Positions 34,567 through 44,255 are shown, counted from the stretch's first letter. The stretch: DNA of 64,000 nucleotides from an uncultured Bacilli bacterium (GCA_934154785.1 CAKPGL010000004.1:11023-75022); one strand, 5' to 3'. Numbers and translations are program-made. The notes: a model not told the origin generated them from the letters alone.

Positions 34567-36226
34567 TATCCATAATAACGGGTAATATAATAGGTTTACG
34601 TCCAGTTTTATCAAATATATAGTTAGATAACTGATAAATAATTTCAGATTTTATTTCACTATAATTTATATGATTTTTTATTTTAGATAGAATAGCTTTT
34701 TTACTAGTTTCTTCTAGTTCTTTTAATAGTTCAATATTTTCATTTACAAGAACAAAACCTCTAGTAGTAATATTAGGATTACCTAATAATTCATTATTGT
34801 TAATATCAATATTAGCAATAACAACAACAATTCCATCACTAGACATAATTTTACGATCTTTCATAACAGCGTTACTAACATCACCAATACGATTACCATC
34901 TACGTATACATCTCCGGCTTGAACTGGTGTACCACGAGTAATTTTACCTTTTTTAAGAACTAATACATCACCATTTCCTAAAACAAATGTATTTTCTCTT
35001 GGTATATCACATTCTACTGCTAAATCAGTGTGACGTTTTAACATACGGTATTCACCATGAAATGGCATGAAATATTTTGGTTTAATTAATCTTAACATTA
35101 GTTTTAATTCTTCTTCACTAGCATGTCCACTAGTATGAATGTCACTTAATGAAGTATTAGTATAAACTTTAACTCCTTGTAAGTATAATTTATTGATAGT
35201 TTTAGAAATACTTAAAGCATTTCCAGGAATAGCAGAAGAAGAGAATATTACTAAATCATTTGGTTGTAATTTTATTTGCTTATGTGTTCCATTAGCAATT
35301 CTTGATAAAGCTGAAAGTGGTTCTCCTTGTGTACCAGTGCAAAGTAAGCATACCTTGTTTGGTGCTAAAGAATTAGCTTCTTCTGGAGTCACAAATATTT
35401 CTTTATGTTTAATATATCCACCTTCAATAGATATTTCAATATTATTATCCATACTACGACCAAATGTAGCAATTTTACGGTCATTTCTTTTACAAGTATC
35501 AACTATATGTTTAAGTCTATAAATATTAGAAGCAAATGTTGCTATGATAATACGTCCATGATGACGTTCAAATATTTCTGATAGGGCTTCATCCACTTTA
35601 GATTCACTGGCACTAATACCAGGATTTAAAGCATTTGTACTATCACTAAGTAAAAGTGTAACTCCTTCAGAACCAATACGTGCCATTTTATGTAAATTAG
35701 CAATTGGTCCAATTGGTGTTAAATCAAATTTGAAGTCTCCTGTTGTAACGATAGTACCATTTGGTGTATGAATTACAATGCCATGAGAATCTGGAATAGA
35801 GTGTGTTGTACGAATAAACTCTACTTCCATAGTTTTAAATTTTACTTTAGTATTTTCATCATATACATATAAATTATCATAACGTATATTTCTATCTTCT
35901 AATTTTCTTTTAATTAACCCGACCGCTTGATTTGGAGCGTATATAGCAGGAATATTTACTGCTTGTAATAAAAATGGTATACCTCCAATATGGTCTTCAT
36001 GCCCGTGAGTAATAAATAACGCTTTTATTTTTTTCTCATTTTTCTTTAAATATGTAAAGTCAGGAATGACATAATCAACACCTAATAATTCCCCTTGAGG
36101 AAAAGTAATACCCGCATCAGTTATAATAATTTCGTTTCCAGTTTCCACTAGATACATATTTTTCCCGACTTCACCAAGACCACCTAAAGCAAATACTTTA
36201 GTGTCAGTGTCATCAAAAAATTTCAT
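34544..36226 (-). CDS. rnj: Ribonuclease J
   Basis: Metallo-beta-lactamase/beta-CASP RNase with endonuclease and 5'-3' exonuclease activity in mRNA decay and rRNA maturation. Seen: LGGLGEVGKNMYLVE, the metal motif THGHEDHIGGIPFLL, TTGDFKFDLTP, LLSDSTNAL, FGRSMDNN, TGTQGEPLSAL, TSGHASEEEL and MPFHGEYRML, then the C-terminal dimer domain. The start is ATG 36224-36226 with GGAG upstream, giving 560 aa, typical of RNase J1. Confidence 0.96.
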   Translation of the reverse strand: MKFFDDTDTKVFALGGLGEVGKNMYLVETGNEIIITDAGITFPQGELLGVDYVIPDFTYLKKNEKKIKALFITHGHEDHIGGIPFLLQAVNIPAIYAPNQAVGLIKRKLEDRNIRYDNLYVYDENTKVKFKTMEVEFIRTTHSIPDSHGIVIHTPNGTIVTTGDFKFDLTPIGPIANLHKMARIGSEGVTLLLSDSTNALNPGISASESKVDEALSEIFERHHGRIIIATFASNIYRLKHIVDTCKRNDRKIATFGRSMDNNIEISIEGGYIKHKEIFVTPEEANSLAPNKVCLLCTGTQGEPLSALSRIANGTHKQIKLQPNDLVIFSSSAIPGNALSISKTINKLYLQGVKVYTNTSLSDIHTSGHASEEELKLMLRLIKPKYFMPFHGEYRMLKRHTDLAVECDIPRENTFVLGNGDVLVLKKGKITRGTPVQAGDVYVDGNRIGDVSNAVMKDRKIMSSDGIVVVIANIDINNNELLGNPNITTRGFVLVNENIELLKELEETSKKAILSKIKNHINYSEIKSEIIYQLSNYIFDKTGRKPIILPVIMDIKKDVKI

Positions 36227-36396
36227 AAAAACTCCTTTCTTTCTAAATTTAAAAATTTTGACTATATCATTATACACGGTTTTAACTAGTTTGTCTAGTA
36301 TTTATATATTGTGTGTTCTTAAATGATGGTATAATTTAGTCATTTATTTGTTGCATTTATATAATAAACCAATTATAATTAATATAGAGTGATTGT

Positions 36397-37698
36397 ATGA
36401 AAAATAAATTTAAGTATATATTATTATTTCTAATATTAGTATTATATTTTTTTGGAATAAATTATTTTAGTGTTGTAAATGATGATTTAATTTGGAATTA
36501 TGGCTTTTGTTCTAATTTCGCAAATGGGATGAAGATGTATAAGGATTATAATATGGTAATTACACCATTATATCCATTCTTTGTTGGTACTGGTATGAAA
36601 TTATTTGGTAATAATATGATAGTATTTTACTTAATAAATAGTTTAATACCAACTTTTATAATGCTTTTAATATTAAAAATGAATAAAAAAGCATTTATTT
36701 TAACAATGTTATTACTATCATTCGTATCTGTACCTAATTATAATTTACTGTGTATATTATTCTTATTTATATTAATATATTTAGAAGAACATAATAAAAA
36801 TGATTATTTAATTGGTTTTATTTTAGGTCTTACTTTTTTAACTAAGAGTAGTGTTGGAGTATTTCTTTCTTTACCAACAATTTATTATTTATTTAAAGAT
36901 TATAAAAAAGTGTTAAAAAGAATAGGTAGCTTTTTATTGCCAAACTTATTTGTAATGTTAATTTTTTATTTAAATGGTTCTTTATATGATTATATAAATT
37001 ATTGCTTTTTAGGATTATTTTCTTTTGCTTCTGGTAATACAGAGTTTAGTTTATGGATAATAATACTAATATTATCAATTAGTTATTTAATAAGGGAATA
37101 TATAAAAAATAAAAACTTAATAATTATATATATTTTATGTTTTCAATTAATTGCGTATCCTATATTTAATGGTTTTCATGTGATGTATGCTAGCGTACCA
37201 GTTATATATTATATAATGAGTCATTTATCACCAAAAATTGAATTAATCTATAAAGAGTATAGTAAATTATTATTACTTACGCTTATTTGTCCAATCGCTG
37301 GGACAGTGATGATCTATATGACACATGATTTTACTTATGATAATAATATTTTTAAGTATCGCTATGTCAATAAAGAATTTTATGAAAACTCTAGAATAAT
37401 TGATAGTATTTTTAAAGGTAATTATGATAATGTTTATTTTGTTATGTATAGTTCTTATTTAAATAAGTATTTACTTAATATTCCTATTAATAAATATGAT
37501 TTATTATTGAAAGGGAATCTTGGTTATAATGGTGAAGAAAGAATTATAAATGATTTTAAAGATATGCATGATATATATTTTGTTACTTATGATAAGTTTG
37601 AAGGTGGACAAGCAAGTAAAAAAATATATGACTATGTAGTAAATAATACAAAACATGTTACTTCTAAGGGTAGATATAAAGTGTATTATCAAAATTAG
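36397..37698 (+). CDS. Multi-spanning membrane protein, GT-C glycosyltransferase-like
   Basis: The 433-aa protein has about 10-11 membrane helices. The first outer loop has VVNDDLIWNYGFCSNFANG and YKDYNMVITPLYPFF, the acidic-pair pattern of GT-C enzymes that use lipid-linked sugars. Family assignment by layout only. A YfhO-like gene follows after a 58-base gap, which supports an envelope glycosylation role. Confidence 0.6.
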   Translation: MKNKFKYILLFLILVLYFFGINYFSVVNDDLIWNYGFCSNFANGMKMYKDYNMVITPLYPFFVGTGMKLFGNNMIVFYLINSLIPTFIMLLILKMNKKAFILTMLLLSFVSVPNYNLLCILFLFILIYLEEHNKNDYLIGFILGLTFLTKSSVGVFLSLPTIYYLFKDYKKVLKRIGSFLLPNLFVMLIFYLNGSLYDYINYCFLGLFSFASGNTEFSLWIIILILSISYLIREYIKNKNLIIIYILCFQLIAYPIFNGFHVMYASVPVIYYIMSHLSPKIELIYKEYSKLLLLTLICPIAGTVMIYMTHDFTYDNNIFKYRYVNKEFYENSRIIDSIFKGNYDNVYFVMYSSYLNKYLLNIPINKYDLLLKGNLGYNGEERIINDFKDMHDIYFVTYDKFEGGQASKKIYDYVVNNTKHVTSKGRYKVYYQN

Positions 37699-37756
37699 GA
37701 GAAAATACAATTTTGTGATAAAATATTAGTGCAAATAAATTTTGTGAGGTGTATTT

Positions 37757-40288
37757 ATGAAAATAAAAAAAATTGGATATTACGTTTTAGCATTTATAAT
37801 ACCTTGTATTTTAATGACTTTATTATATATGATAGCGGGAATTTATCCTTTTGGTAAAAATTCTTTGCTTACTGTTGATTTAGCTGGTCAATATATAGCA
37901 TTTTTTAATGCATTTAAAAATATTTTAGATGGCTCTATTAACATATTTTATTCATTTAGTAAAACATTGGGTGGTAATATGTATGGATTACTTACATATT
38001 ATTTGATGAGTCCATTTAACTTATTATTAGTATTTTTTAAAAAAGCATCAATTCCTGAATTTATTTTTTTAATTAACATTTTTAAAATTAGTTTAAGTGG
38101 TTTAACAAGTTACATTTATTTTGATAAAACATTTAATAATAAAAAATTTACTTCTATTATATTTAGTATTGTTTATTCCTTGATGGCTTACAATATAGTT
38201 TATAGCCAAAATATTATGTGGTTAGATGGCGTATATATGTTACCTATAATATTTTTAGGAATAGATAGATTAATTGAAAAGGAACAACCAGTTTTATTCT
38301 GTTTATCTTTAGCTTTTTCAATATTCTGTAGTTATTATATAGGATATATGTCTTGTATAGCGTCACTTGCATATTTCTTGTATAAACTATATTTACATAA
38401 CAATTACAAATTATCTTGGGAATTAAATAAGAATGATATATTTTATTTCTTGAAATACGCTTTTCTAGCGGTAGGTATTAGTATGTTTGTATTACTTCCA
38501 TCGGTTTTTTCATTGTTAGTTGGAAAGACCGGTAATGTTTGGAGTCATATGGTACCTCGTCAAGATTACCCAGTATTGGATTTAATTTCTAGATTTTTTA
38601 TTGGTTCCTTTAAAAAGTCTGATTTATTGGGAATTTATCCTCACGTATTTATATCATTAATTATGTTAATTTTAAATGTAGTGTATTTCTTTAACAAAAA
38701 AATTGATACTAAAGAAAAAAAAGGTACTTTGATATTTATATTATTCTTTGTATTTAGTATGACTATTGATGTTTTTAATATTATATGGCATACATTTAGT
38801 CATCCTGTAGGCTTTCCTTATCGAAATTCGTTTATTTTTGATTTTGCTTTACTTATAGTGGCATATAAAAGTTATGTTAGAATAGATACTGTTGAAAGTA
38901 ATATATTTAAAAAGATGATTCCTTGGACAATATTAATTGTAATAGTTATGGACAAATTAGTCTTTACATCTAATATGTTTTATAAAATAATTGGCTCAGG
39001 ATTGATTATTGTTATTTATTTACTTTATTTTTATAAAAGTAAAAATAGAAATATTTGTAAGTCTATAGCACTTCTTATGATACTTGAAATGTTTTTAAAT
39101 GGAGCTATAACTGTTTATAATATGGACTACCAATTAAGAGAAAAGTATTATGAATTTATTAATAGTTATGGTACAGTTATTGATAATATTAAATTACAAG
39201 ATAGTAGTTTTTATCGAATTGAGAAAGAATATAGTTATACAACTAATGATCCTTTATTATTAAATTATAATGGAATTTCACATTTTAGTTCGACATTTGA
39301 AGGTCAAAATAATAAATTATTAGGTGATTATTTAGGTATATTTAATAGATTTTATATTACAAATTATTTAGGATCAACACCGGTAACAAACTCTTTATTT
39401 AATATTAAATATGTACTTCTTAATCATAAAGTAAATTATTATGACTTAATTGATACTTATGACGATATATATATATATCAGAACAAGTATAATTTACCAA
39501 TTGGTTTTATGGTAAATAGTGACGTTTTAGATTTAAAACTAGAAATGTTAGAACCACTTGAAAATCAAAATAATATATTGAAAAGTATGAGTGGAATAGA
39601 TAGAGATATATTTGAACGAATTGTAGTATCTGATATAACCATGTATAATGTTAAAAAAGATTCTAAAAATGATGAGGTATATCGTAAAGTTGATAATGAT
39701 TTAGAAGGATATATTACATATAATTTGACAGTTAAGAAATCTGGAGAAGTATACTACTATATGGCATCAGAGGATGAAAAGAAAGTTGAAATTCTTTCTA
39801 ATGGTGAACGAGTTATTGATACTAATAGTGAAAATGGTTATCGATATAATGTAATAGATTTAGGATATTTTAAAAAAGGTGATACTATAGAATTAAAGGT
39901 TTTATTACTAGAAAATTCTATTAAATTTAAGGATGCAATGTTTTATACTTTAAATGAAAATGTTTTAAGTGATATTACTAATTCTCTAAAAAAAGAAAAT
40001 GAATTAGTTATAATAGAGAATAAAGGTAATTATATTAAAGCAAATATCAATGTTAACAAAGATAATCAAATATTATATACTTCAATTCCTTTAGATAAAG
40101 GTTTTACAATTTTAGTTGATGGTAAGAAAGTAGAAGCAGAGTCTATATTTGATACATTGATTGGTTTAAAATTGGAACAAGGTTCACATACAATTGAATT
40201 TAAGTATGTCCCACGTGGTTTAAAATCTGGTATTGCAATTTCTATTATTTCAGTTTTGTTATTAATATTTTTAAAGAAAAGAAAGTAG
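37757..40288 (+). CDS. YfhO-family membrane protein
   Basis: The 843-aa protein has about 13 membrane helices in the first 460 residues, a long outer domain and a final helix (SGIAISIISVLLLIFLK). The N-terminal LTVDLAGQYIAFFNAFKNIL, GGNMYGLLTYYLMSPFNLL and MWLDGVYMLPIIFLGI patterns are characteristic of YfhO, a GT-C-like family linked to lipoteichoic acid glycosylation in Bacillus and Listeria. Together with the LtaS-like gene at 53.5-55.4 kb this suggests glycosylated teichoic acid, which is inferred. Confidence 0.85.
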   Translation: MKIKKIGYYVLAFIIPCILMTLLYMIAGIYPFGKNSLLTVDLAGQYIAFFNAFKNILDGSINIFYSFSKTLGGNMYGLLTYYLMSPFNLLLVFFKKASIPEFIFLINIFKISLSGLTSYIYFDKTFNNKKFTSIIFSIVYSLMAYNIVYSQNIMWLDGVYMLPIIFLGIDRLIEKEQPVLFCLSLAFSIFCSYYIGYMSCIASLAYFLYKLYLHNNYKLSWELNKNDIFYFLKYAFLAVGISMFVLLPSVFSLLVGKTGNVWSHMVPRQDYPVLDLISRFFIGSFKKSDLLGIYPHVFISLIMLILNVVYFFNKKIDTKEKKGTLIFILFFVFSMTIDVFNIIWHTFSHPVGFPYRNSFIFDFALLIVAYKSYVRIDTVESNIFKKMIPWTILIVIVMDKLVFTSNMFYKIIGSGLIIVIYLLYFYKSKNRNICKSIALLMILEMFLNGAITVYNMDYQLREKYYEFINSYGTVIDNIKLQDSSFYRIEKEYSYTTNDPLLLNYNGISHFSSTFEGQNNKLLGDYLGIFNRFYITNYLGSTPVTNSLFNIKYVLLNHKVNYYDLIDTYDDIYIYQNKYNLPIGFMVNSDVLDLKLEMLEPLENQNNILKSMSGIDRDIFERIVVSDITMYNVKKDSKNDEVYRKVDNDLEGYITYNLTVKKSGEVYYYMASEDEKKVEILSNGERVIDTNSENGYRYNVIDLGYFKKGDTIELKVLLLENSIKFKDAMFYTLNENVLSDITNSLKKENELVIIENKGNYIKANINVNKDNQILYTSIPLDKGFTILVDGKKVEAESIFDTLIGLKLEQGSHTIEFKYVPRGLKSGIAISIISVLLLIFLKKRK

Positions 40289-40295
40289 GGGAAAT

Positions 40296-41117
40296 ATGAA
40301 AATCTTAGATATTTTACAGGTTATAATATTAGGTATAGTTGAAGGTATTACAGAATGGTTACCAATTAGTAGTACAGGGCATATGATTTTAGTAGAACAG
40401 TTTATTAAATTAAATGTAACTGATTCTTTTATGGAAATGTTTAGAGTAGTAATTCAATTAGGCGCTATTATGGCTGTAGTTGTACTTTATTTTAATAAAT
40501 TAAATCCTTTTAGTTTATCTAAGACCAAAGAGGAAAGAAAAGATACTTGGGAATTATGGTTTAAGGTTTTAGTTTCTTGTATTCCTGCTGGAGTTATAGG
40601 TATTTTATTTGATGATAAAATAGACGCTATGTTTTATAATTATATTACAGTAGCAATCACATTAATTGTATATGGTGCATTATTTATAATTATAGAGAAT
40701 AAAAATAAAGACAAAAAACCTAAATATAATAGTTTAAAAGAAATTACTTATAATATAGCTTTTATAATTGGATTATTTCAAGTTTTAGCATTAATACCTG
40801 GTACAAGTAGAAGTGGTGCAACAATTGTTGGAGCTTTAATATTTGGTGTATCCCGTACAGTAGTTGCGGAATATACATTCTTCCTAGGTATACCAGTAAT
40901 GTTTGGTGCTAGTTTGCTTAAATTAGTAAAATTTGGTTTTAACTTTACTCAAGCTGAAGTAATAATTTTATTAGTTGGTATGTTAACAGCATTCTTAGTA
41001 TCAATCTTCGCTATTAAATTTTTAATGAATTATATTAAGAAAAATGATTTTAAAGCATTTGGTTGGTATCGTATAATACTTGGAATTATAGTTTTACTTT
41101 ATTTCATAATATTTTAA
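40296..41117 (+). CDS. uppP: Undecaprenyl-diphosphatase UppP (BacA)
   Basis: Recycles undecaprenyl pyrophosphate to the monophosphate carrier for wall polymers and confers bacitracin tolerance. Seen: GIVEGITEWLPISSTGHMIL (catalytic Glu and Ser region) and PGTSRSGATIVGALIFG (catalytic Arg), with about eight membrane helices in 273 aa. It starts 8 bases after the YfhO-like gene. Confidence 0.96.
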   Translation: MKILDILQVIILGIVEGITEWLPISSTGHMILVEQFIKLNVTDSFMEMFRVVIQLGAIMAVVVLYFNKLNPFSLSKTKEERKDTWELWFKVLVSCIPAGVIGILFDDKIDAMFYNYITVAITLIVYGALFIIIENKNKDKKPKYNSLKEITYNIAFIIGLFQVLALIPGTSRSGATIVGALIFGVSRTVVAEYTFFLGIPVMFGASLLKLVKFGFNFTQAEVIILLVGMLTAFLVSIFAIKFLMNYIKKNDFKAFGWYRIILGIIVLLYFIIF

Positions 41118-41152
41118 AAAGGCTTTCTTCAGTTTTGAAGAAAACCTTTTTT
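41116..41152. terminator. Bidirectional terminator
   Basis: AAAAAGG-TTTCTTC (41116-41130) pairs with GAAGAAA-CCTTTTT (41137-41151), with one mismatch. It serves uppP and the converging minus-strand gene. Confidence 0.85.
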
Positions 41153-41588
41153 ATAAATAAACTTTTAATTTTTCGATACTATCTTCTTGGAAACTTCTGA
41201 ATTCCTTGGCAAGTTTTAATATATCTTTATCTACTATTTTTTCATAATTATCAATTTTTTTATTCATATCTATAGTTCCCACAGTTAAACCTTTGATAAG
41301 CATGTCCGCTATTCTAGCATCACTATTATCTTTTAACATTTCCATCTTTATACCCATCCAAGAGGACATCTTAGCCATTGTACTAAATTCTTTTAGTTCA
41401 ACTTTTAATTTTTTTAATTGTTTTTCACTTTTTTTAATATATTCTTCATACTTTTTTAATTCTTCTTCTAAAACGGGTTTAATTTTATTGTCTTTAGATT
41501 GTAAAGTTTTAATTAAAGTAGTAATAGATTCCGCTCCCATATTAGCATCTTTATAGATATATTCTAGTATTTCTGTATTTGCATTCAT
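41151..41588 (-). CDS. Conserved hypothetical four-helix protein
   Basis: The 145-aa, highly helical protein has features of a Clostridia/Bacilli family I recall without a function: NMGAESITTLIKTL, a Lys/Glu coiled-coil middle, then MAKMSSWMGIKMEML and ADMLIKGLTVGTIDM. A ferritin-like bundle is plausible, but no clear metal-ligand set is seen. A ribosome site (AAAGGATG) precedes the ATG. Confidence 0.6.
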   Translation of the reverse strand: MNANTEILEYIYKDANMGAESITTLIKTLQSKDNKIKPVLEEELKKYEEYIKKSEKQLKKLKVELKEFSTMAKMSSWMGIKMEMLKDNSDARIADMLIKGLTVGTIDMNKKIDNYEKIVDKDILKLAKEFRSFQEDSIEKLKVYL

Positions 41589-41984
41589 AATATCATCCTT
41601 TCAAATATATGTTTAGCAGATTTTAATAAATTTATTCACTTAAATATTAATCTTTTAAAACTAATAAAGTAAGTACAACGAAATAATTATTCAAGTTATT
41701 AGAAAATTCTAGGTTAATTTTTTGATTTCCTTCCATTTATAATTATCATTTCTTGAAAAATATTATATATAAAAAATTGCATGATTACAAAACTTATAGA
41801 CCAAATTTTTATGAAATTATTGATTTTTGTTTAATAATTTGATAGTATGTACTGGTGTTGATTTACTTGCTTTTAAAATTTACACAAAATACAATTTAGT
41901 CGATAATTTATATTTTTAAGCAAGGAAAATATATCTATTCGAGGATACTCTTATTAGGGGTATCCTCTTTTTTAGGAGGTTTAA
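41589..41984. other. 395-base gene-free region with structured 3' end
   Basis: No convincing ORF. The first 270 bases are AT-rich with no feature I can name. From 41866 to 41973 it holds an inverted repeat (CTTGCTT 41866-41872, AAGCAAG 41918-41924) and then a terminator hairpin directly before the ribosome site of the next gene. This could be a leader with an attenuator or an unannotated small RNA. Confidence 0.5.
41941..41973 (+). terminator. Terminator hairpin directly before a ribosome site
   Basis: GAGGATAC (41941-41948) pairs with GTATCCTC (41960-41967), followed by six T's. AGGAGGT (41974-41980) comes immediately after, with the ATG at 41985. Such placement suggests attenuation of the next gene. 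Confidence 0.75.
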
Positions 41985-42731
41985 ATGAATTATGGATATC
42001 AGAATGAAAGGGATTTTGTTTTATTATTTAATAATAAGTATTTGCATGAACTTGATATTAACTCACAAAATTTTTTAAAAGATTTATTTGGTGATGTTAT
42101 AGATGATACGGAAGTTATAAAATCTTGGAAAAATAATGCTGTACAAAAAGCAGATATATTTATTAGATATAAAAATCATATTAAGGGAGTTAGTTTAAAA
42201 TGTGGTAATAATAATTCTGTTCATCATGAACAAATACAAGAATTTGAAAGGTACTTAGGTAAATTAGGAATTCCTTATAAAGTAATTGATAAATATGTTA
42301 GTTATCATTATGGTTATATGAAAGATGAAAATGGAAACACAGACTTTTCGAAGCAACTTAATTCTATACAGTATAAGGAACTATATCAGAGTGAAATAGA
42401 TATTTTTAATGAGTATGTTAATAAAACTAGAATTATTATAGATATGATAGATAGGTTTATTATTAGAGGCAGAAATTCTGATTATGATATTGATGTTTTA
42501 GTTTGTGGTACTGTTGATGATTATATTTGGATAAATAAGTACGATTTATATGACTTGGTTTTATCTAAGAGATGTTTAGATTTTACTTCTCCACATGTAG
42601 CATGTATGACTATTGGACCACAAAAAAGAAATTTAGATAGAACATCTAATAATGCTAAAGATAGATATATGGTCGCTATTAGATGGAATTTTCTTAGGGA
42701 AGATATTATTAATTTTAAAAATGGTATGTAA
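41985..42731 (+). CDS. Restriction-endonuclease-like protein (orphan)
   Basis: The 248-aa protein has a possible PD-(D/E)XK core: Asp57 in KADIFIRYKNHIKGVSLKCG with Ser70-Leu-Lys72, followed by HHEQIQEFERYL. An arginine-rich, DNA-binding-like end follows (MTIGPQKRNLDRTSNNAKDR). This resembles type II restriction enzymes, but no methyltransferase is adjacent. It may be a solitary or nickase-like enzyme, or a fragment of a lost system. The terminator just before its ribosome site suggests tight control. Confidence 0.5.
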   Translation: MNYGYQNERDFVLLFNNKYLHELDINSQNFLKDLFGDVIDDTEVIKSWKNNAVQKADIFIRYKNHIKGVSLKCGNNNSVHHEQIQEFERYLGKLGIPYKVIDKYVSYHYGYMKDENGNTDFSKQLNSIQYKELYQSEIDIFNEYVNKTRIIIDMIDRFIIRGRNSDYDIDVLVCGTVDDYIWINKYDLYDLVLSKRCLDFTSPHVACMTIGPQKRNLDRTSNNAKDRYMVAIRWNFLREDIINFKNGM

Positions 42732-42741
42732 GTAATTAAGT

Positions 42742-42787
42742 TATTGGTTCGTTGCGAGAGATGAAAGAGTTCGATTATCCTTGCTCC
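42742..42787 (+). pseudogene. Decayed tRNA-Gly fragment, inverted
   Basis: The plus strand reads TTGGTTCGTTGCG and then GAGTTCGATTATCC and TTGCTCCA, matching the D-loop, T-arm and 3' end of the tRNA-Gly on the opposite strand (GGTTCGTATGCGG, GAGTTCGATTCTCC, TTGCTCCA). The anticodon arm is missing. The two copies face each other around the tRNA terminator. Confidence 0.65.
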
Positions 42788-42795
42788 ATAAAAAA

Positions 42796-42814
42796 AACAC
42801 CAAATATTGGTGTT
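42796..42814 (-). terminator. tRNA-Gly terminator
   Basis: AACACCAA (42796-42803) pairs with TTGGTGTT (42807-42814). On the minus strand a run of T's follows (complement of 42790-42797). Confidence 0.8.
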
Positions 42815-42824
42815 AAATTCTTTA

Positions 42825-42899
42825 TGGAGCAAGTGAGGAGAATCGAACTCCCATCTCAGCCTTGGCAAGGCCGCATACGAACCATTGTACTACACCTGC
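42825..42899 (-). tRNA. tRNA-Gly (anticodon GCC)
   Basis: The minus strand begins GCAGGTGTAGTACAATGG and ends CACTTGCTCCA. The acceptor stem GCAGGTG/CACTTGC pairs with one G-U; the anticodon arm is CCTTGCCAAGG with loop TTGCCAA, so the anticodon is GCC; the T-arm holds GTTCGATTC. CCA is encoded. It is the only complete tRNA gene I see in the window. Confidence 0.95.
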
Positions 42900-42983
42900 G
42901 TCTTATGTATATAATTATATATTAAAATAAAAAAAATGTAAATACTTTTTTGACTAATTACATATTTTTTATTGAGGTGGAAA

Positions 42984-44135
42984 ATGAAAAGGATTATATA
43001 TATTATATTAACAATGTTCATATTTTGTTCTTTTAATGTGGTAAAAGCGGAACAAATAGATTTGGCAGAAAGTGCTGTATCGGCTATTTTAATAGAACCT
43101 AGTACTGGAGAAGTTATATTTGAAAAGAACTCCCATGAAAAATTACATCCCGCTTCAATGACAAAAATGATGAGTATGTTACTTATAATTGAAAATATTG
43201 AAAAAGGTGTTATTTCCTGGGATGAAATGGTTACTACTAGCCCTAATGCATCAGGAATGGGTGGAAGTCAAATACTACTAGAAACAGGAGAACAAATGAG
43301 TGTTAGAGACTTATTTAAAGGAATAGCGATTGCTAGTGGTAATGATGCTGTAGTTGCGATGGCTGAAAAAATAGCGGGTACAGAAGGTATGTTTGTTTCA
43401 ATGATGAATGAACGTGCTAAACAGTTAGGACTTACAGATACTAACTTTAAAAATCCTCATGGCTTAGATGCTGCTGATCATTATTCCAGCGCTTATGATA
43501 TGTCTATAATTGCTAAAGAATTAGTGAAACATCCACAAGTATTAGAGTATACATCTATATATGAAGATTATTTAAGACAGAATACAGATAGAAAAATATG
43601 GCTTGTTAATACAAATAAATTAGTTAGATTTTACCCTGGTGTAGACGGCTTAAAAACAGGATATACTAAAGAAGCAGGTTATTGCTTAACCGCAACTGCT
43701 AAAAAAGGTAACTCTCGCTTTATAGCGGTAGTAATGGGAGAGGCAGATAGTAAAACAAGAAATGCTGAAGTATCAGAAATGTTAGATTATGCTTTTGCTC
43801 AATATGAAGTTGAAGAAATATTATCAAAAGATACAATTGTAGGTAAAGTACCAGTTACTTTAGGTAATAAAACAGAAGTAGAAATAATTCCATTAGAATC
43901 ATTATCTTTTCTAAATAAGAAAGGTACAGAAAAAAGAAACATATCTTATGAATTGAAATTTTCTTCTTTAAAATCATCTTTAAAAGTTGGTGACAAAGTA
44001 GGAGAAGTAAATATAAAAGAAAATGATATAGTTATTAAAACTATACCAGTAACTGTAAAAGAAGATATATTTAAAGTAAATATATTAGAATTATACTTAA
44101 GAAACATGAAGTCTATACTAAATGGTATATTTTAA
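42984..44135 (+). CDS. dacF: D-alanyl-D-alanine carboxypeptidase (PBP5/DacF type)
   Basis: Removes the terminal D-Ala of peptidoglycan stem peptides outside the membrane. A signal peptide (IIYIILTMFIFCSFNVVKA) is followed by the serine-peptidase motifs SMTK (HPASMTKMM), SGN (IASGNDAVVAMAE) and KTG (DGLKTGYTKEAG), then a beta-rich C-terminal domain and a probable amphipathic anchor. ATG 42984 with GAGGTGG upstream gives 383 aa, a normal length. dacF/dacA distinction is uncertain. Confidence 0.92.
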   Translation: MKRIIYIILTMFIFCSFNVVKAEQIDLAESAVSAILIEPSTGEVIFEKNSHEKLHPASMTKMMSMLLIIENIEKGVISWDEMVTTSPNASGMGGSQILLETGEQMSVRDLFKGIAIASGNDAVVAMAEKIAGTEGMFVSMMNERAKQLGLTDTNFKNPHGLDAADHYSSAYDMSIIAKELVKHPQVLEYTSIYEDYLRQNTDRKIWLVNTNKLVRFYPGVDGLKTGYTKEAGYCLTATAKKGNSRFIAVVMGEADSKTRNAEVSEMLDYAFAQYEVEEILSKDTIVGKVPVTLGNKTEVEIIPLESLSFLNKKGTEKRNISYELKFSSLKSSLKVGDKVGEVNIKENDIVIKTIPVTVKEDIFKVNILELYLRNMKSILNGIF

Positions 44136-44193
44136 AATAAATGATTAACATGTCTTATTGATGTGTTAATTTTTATTTAATTATTAAAAACAC

Positions 44194-44222
44194 TTGCTAA
44201 AAAAATTAATAAATGGTATACT
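44194..44222 (+). promoter_or_regulatory. Promoter of perR-rbr
   Basis: TTGCTA (44194-44199), a 17-base spacer and TATACT (44217-44222). The Per-box palindrome lies just downstream, over the transcript start. Confidence 0.7.
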
Positions 44223-44226
44223 TAAG

Positions 44227-44241
44227 TAGTAATCATTACTA
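44227..44241 (+). promoter_or_regulatory. Per/Fur-box operator
   Basis: TAGTAATCATTACTA is a perfect 7-1-7 palindrome very close to the Per box (TTATAATNATTATAA). It covers the likely transcript start of the adjacent perR-like gene, which implies self-repression released by peroxide. Confidence 0.75.
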
Positions 44242-44255
44242 TTTAGGAGGAACCT

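Noticed and set aside
41293..41556. Plus-strand 87-aa frame opposite the four-helix protein
   Set aside because: It is antisense to a coherent coding region with a ribosome site and has low-complexity Ser/Phe/Ile sequence.
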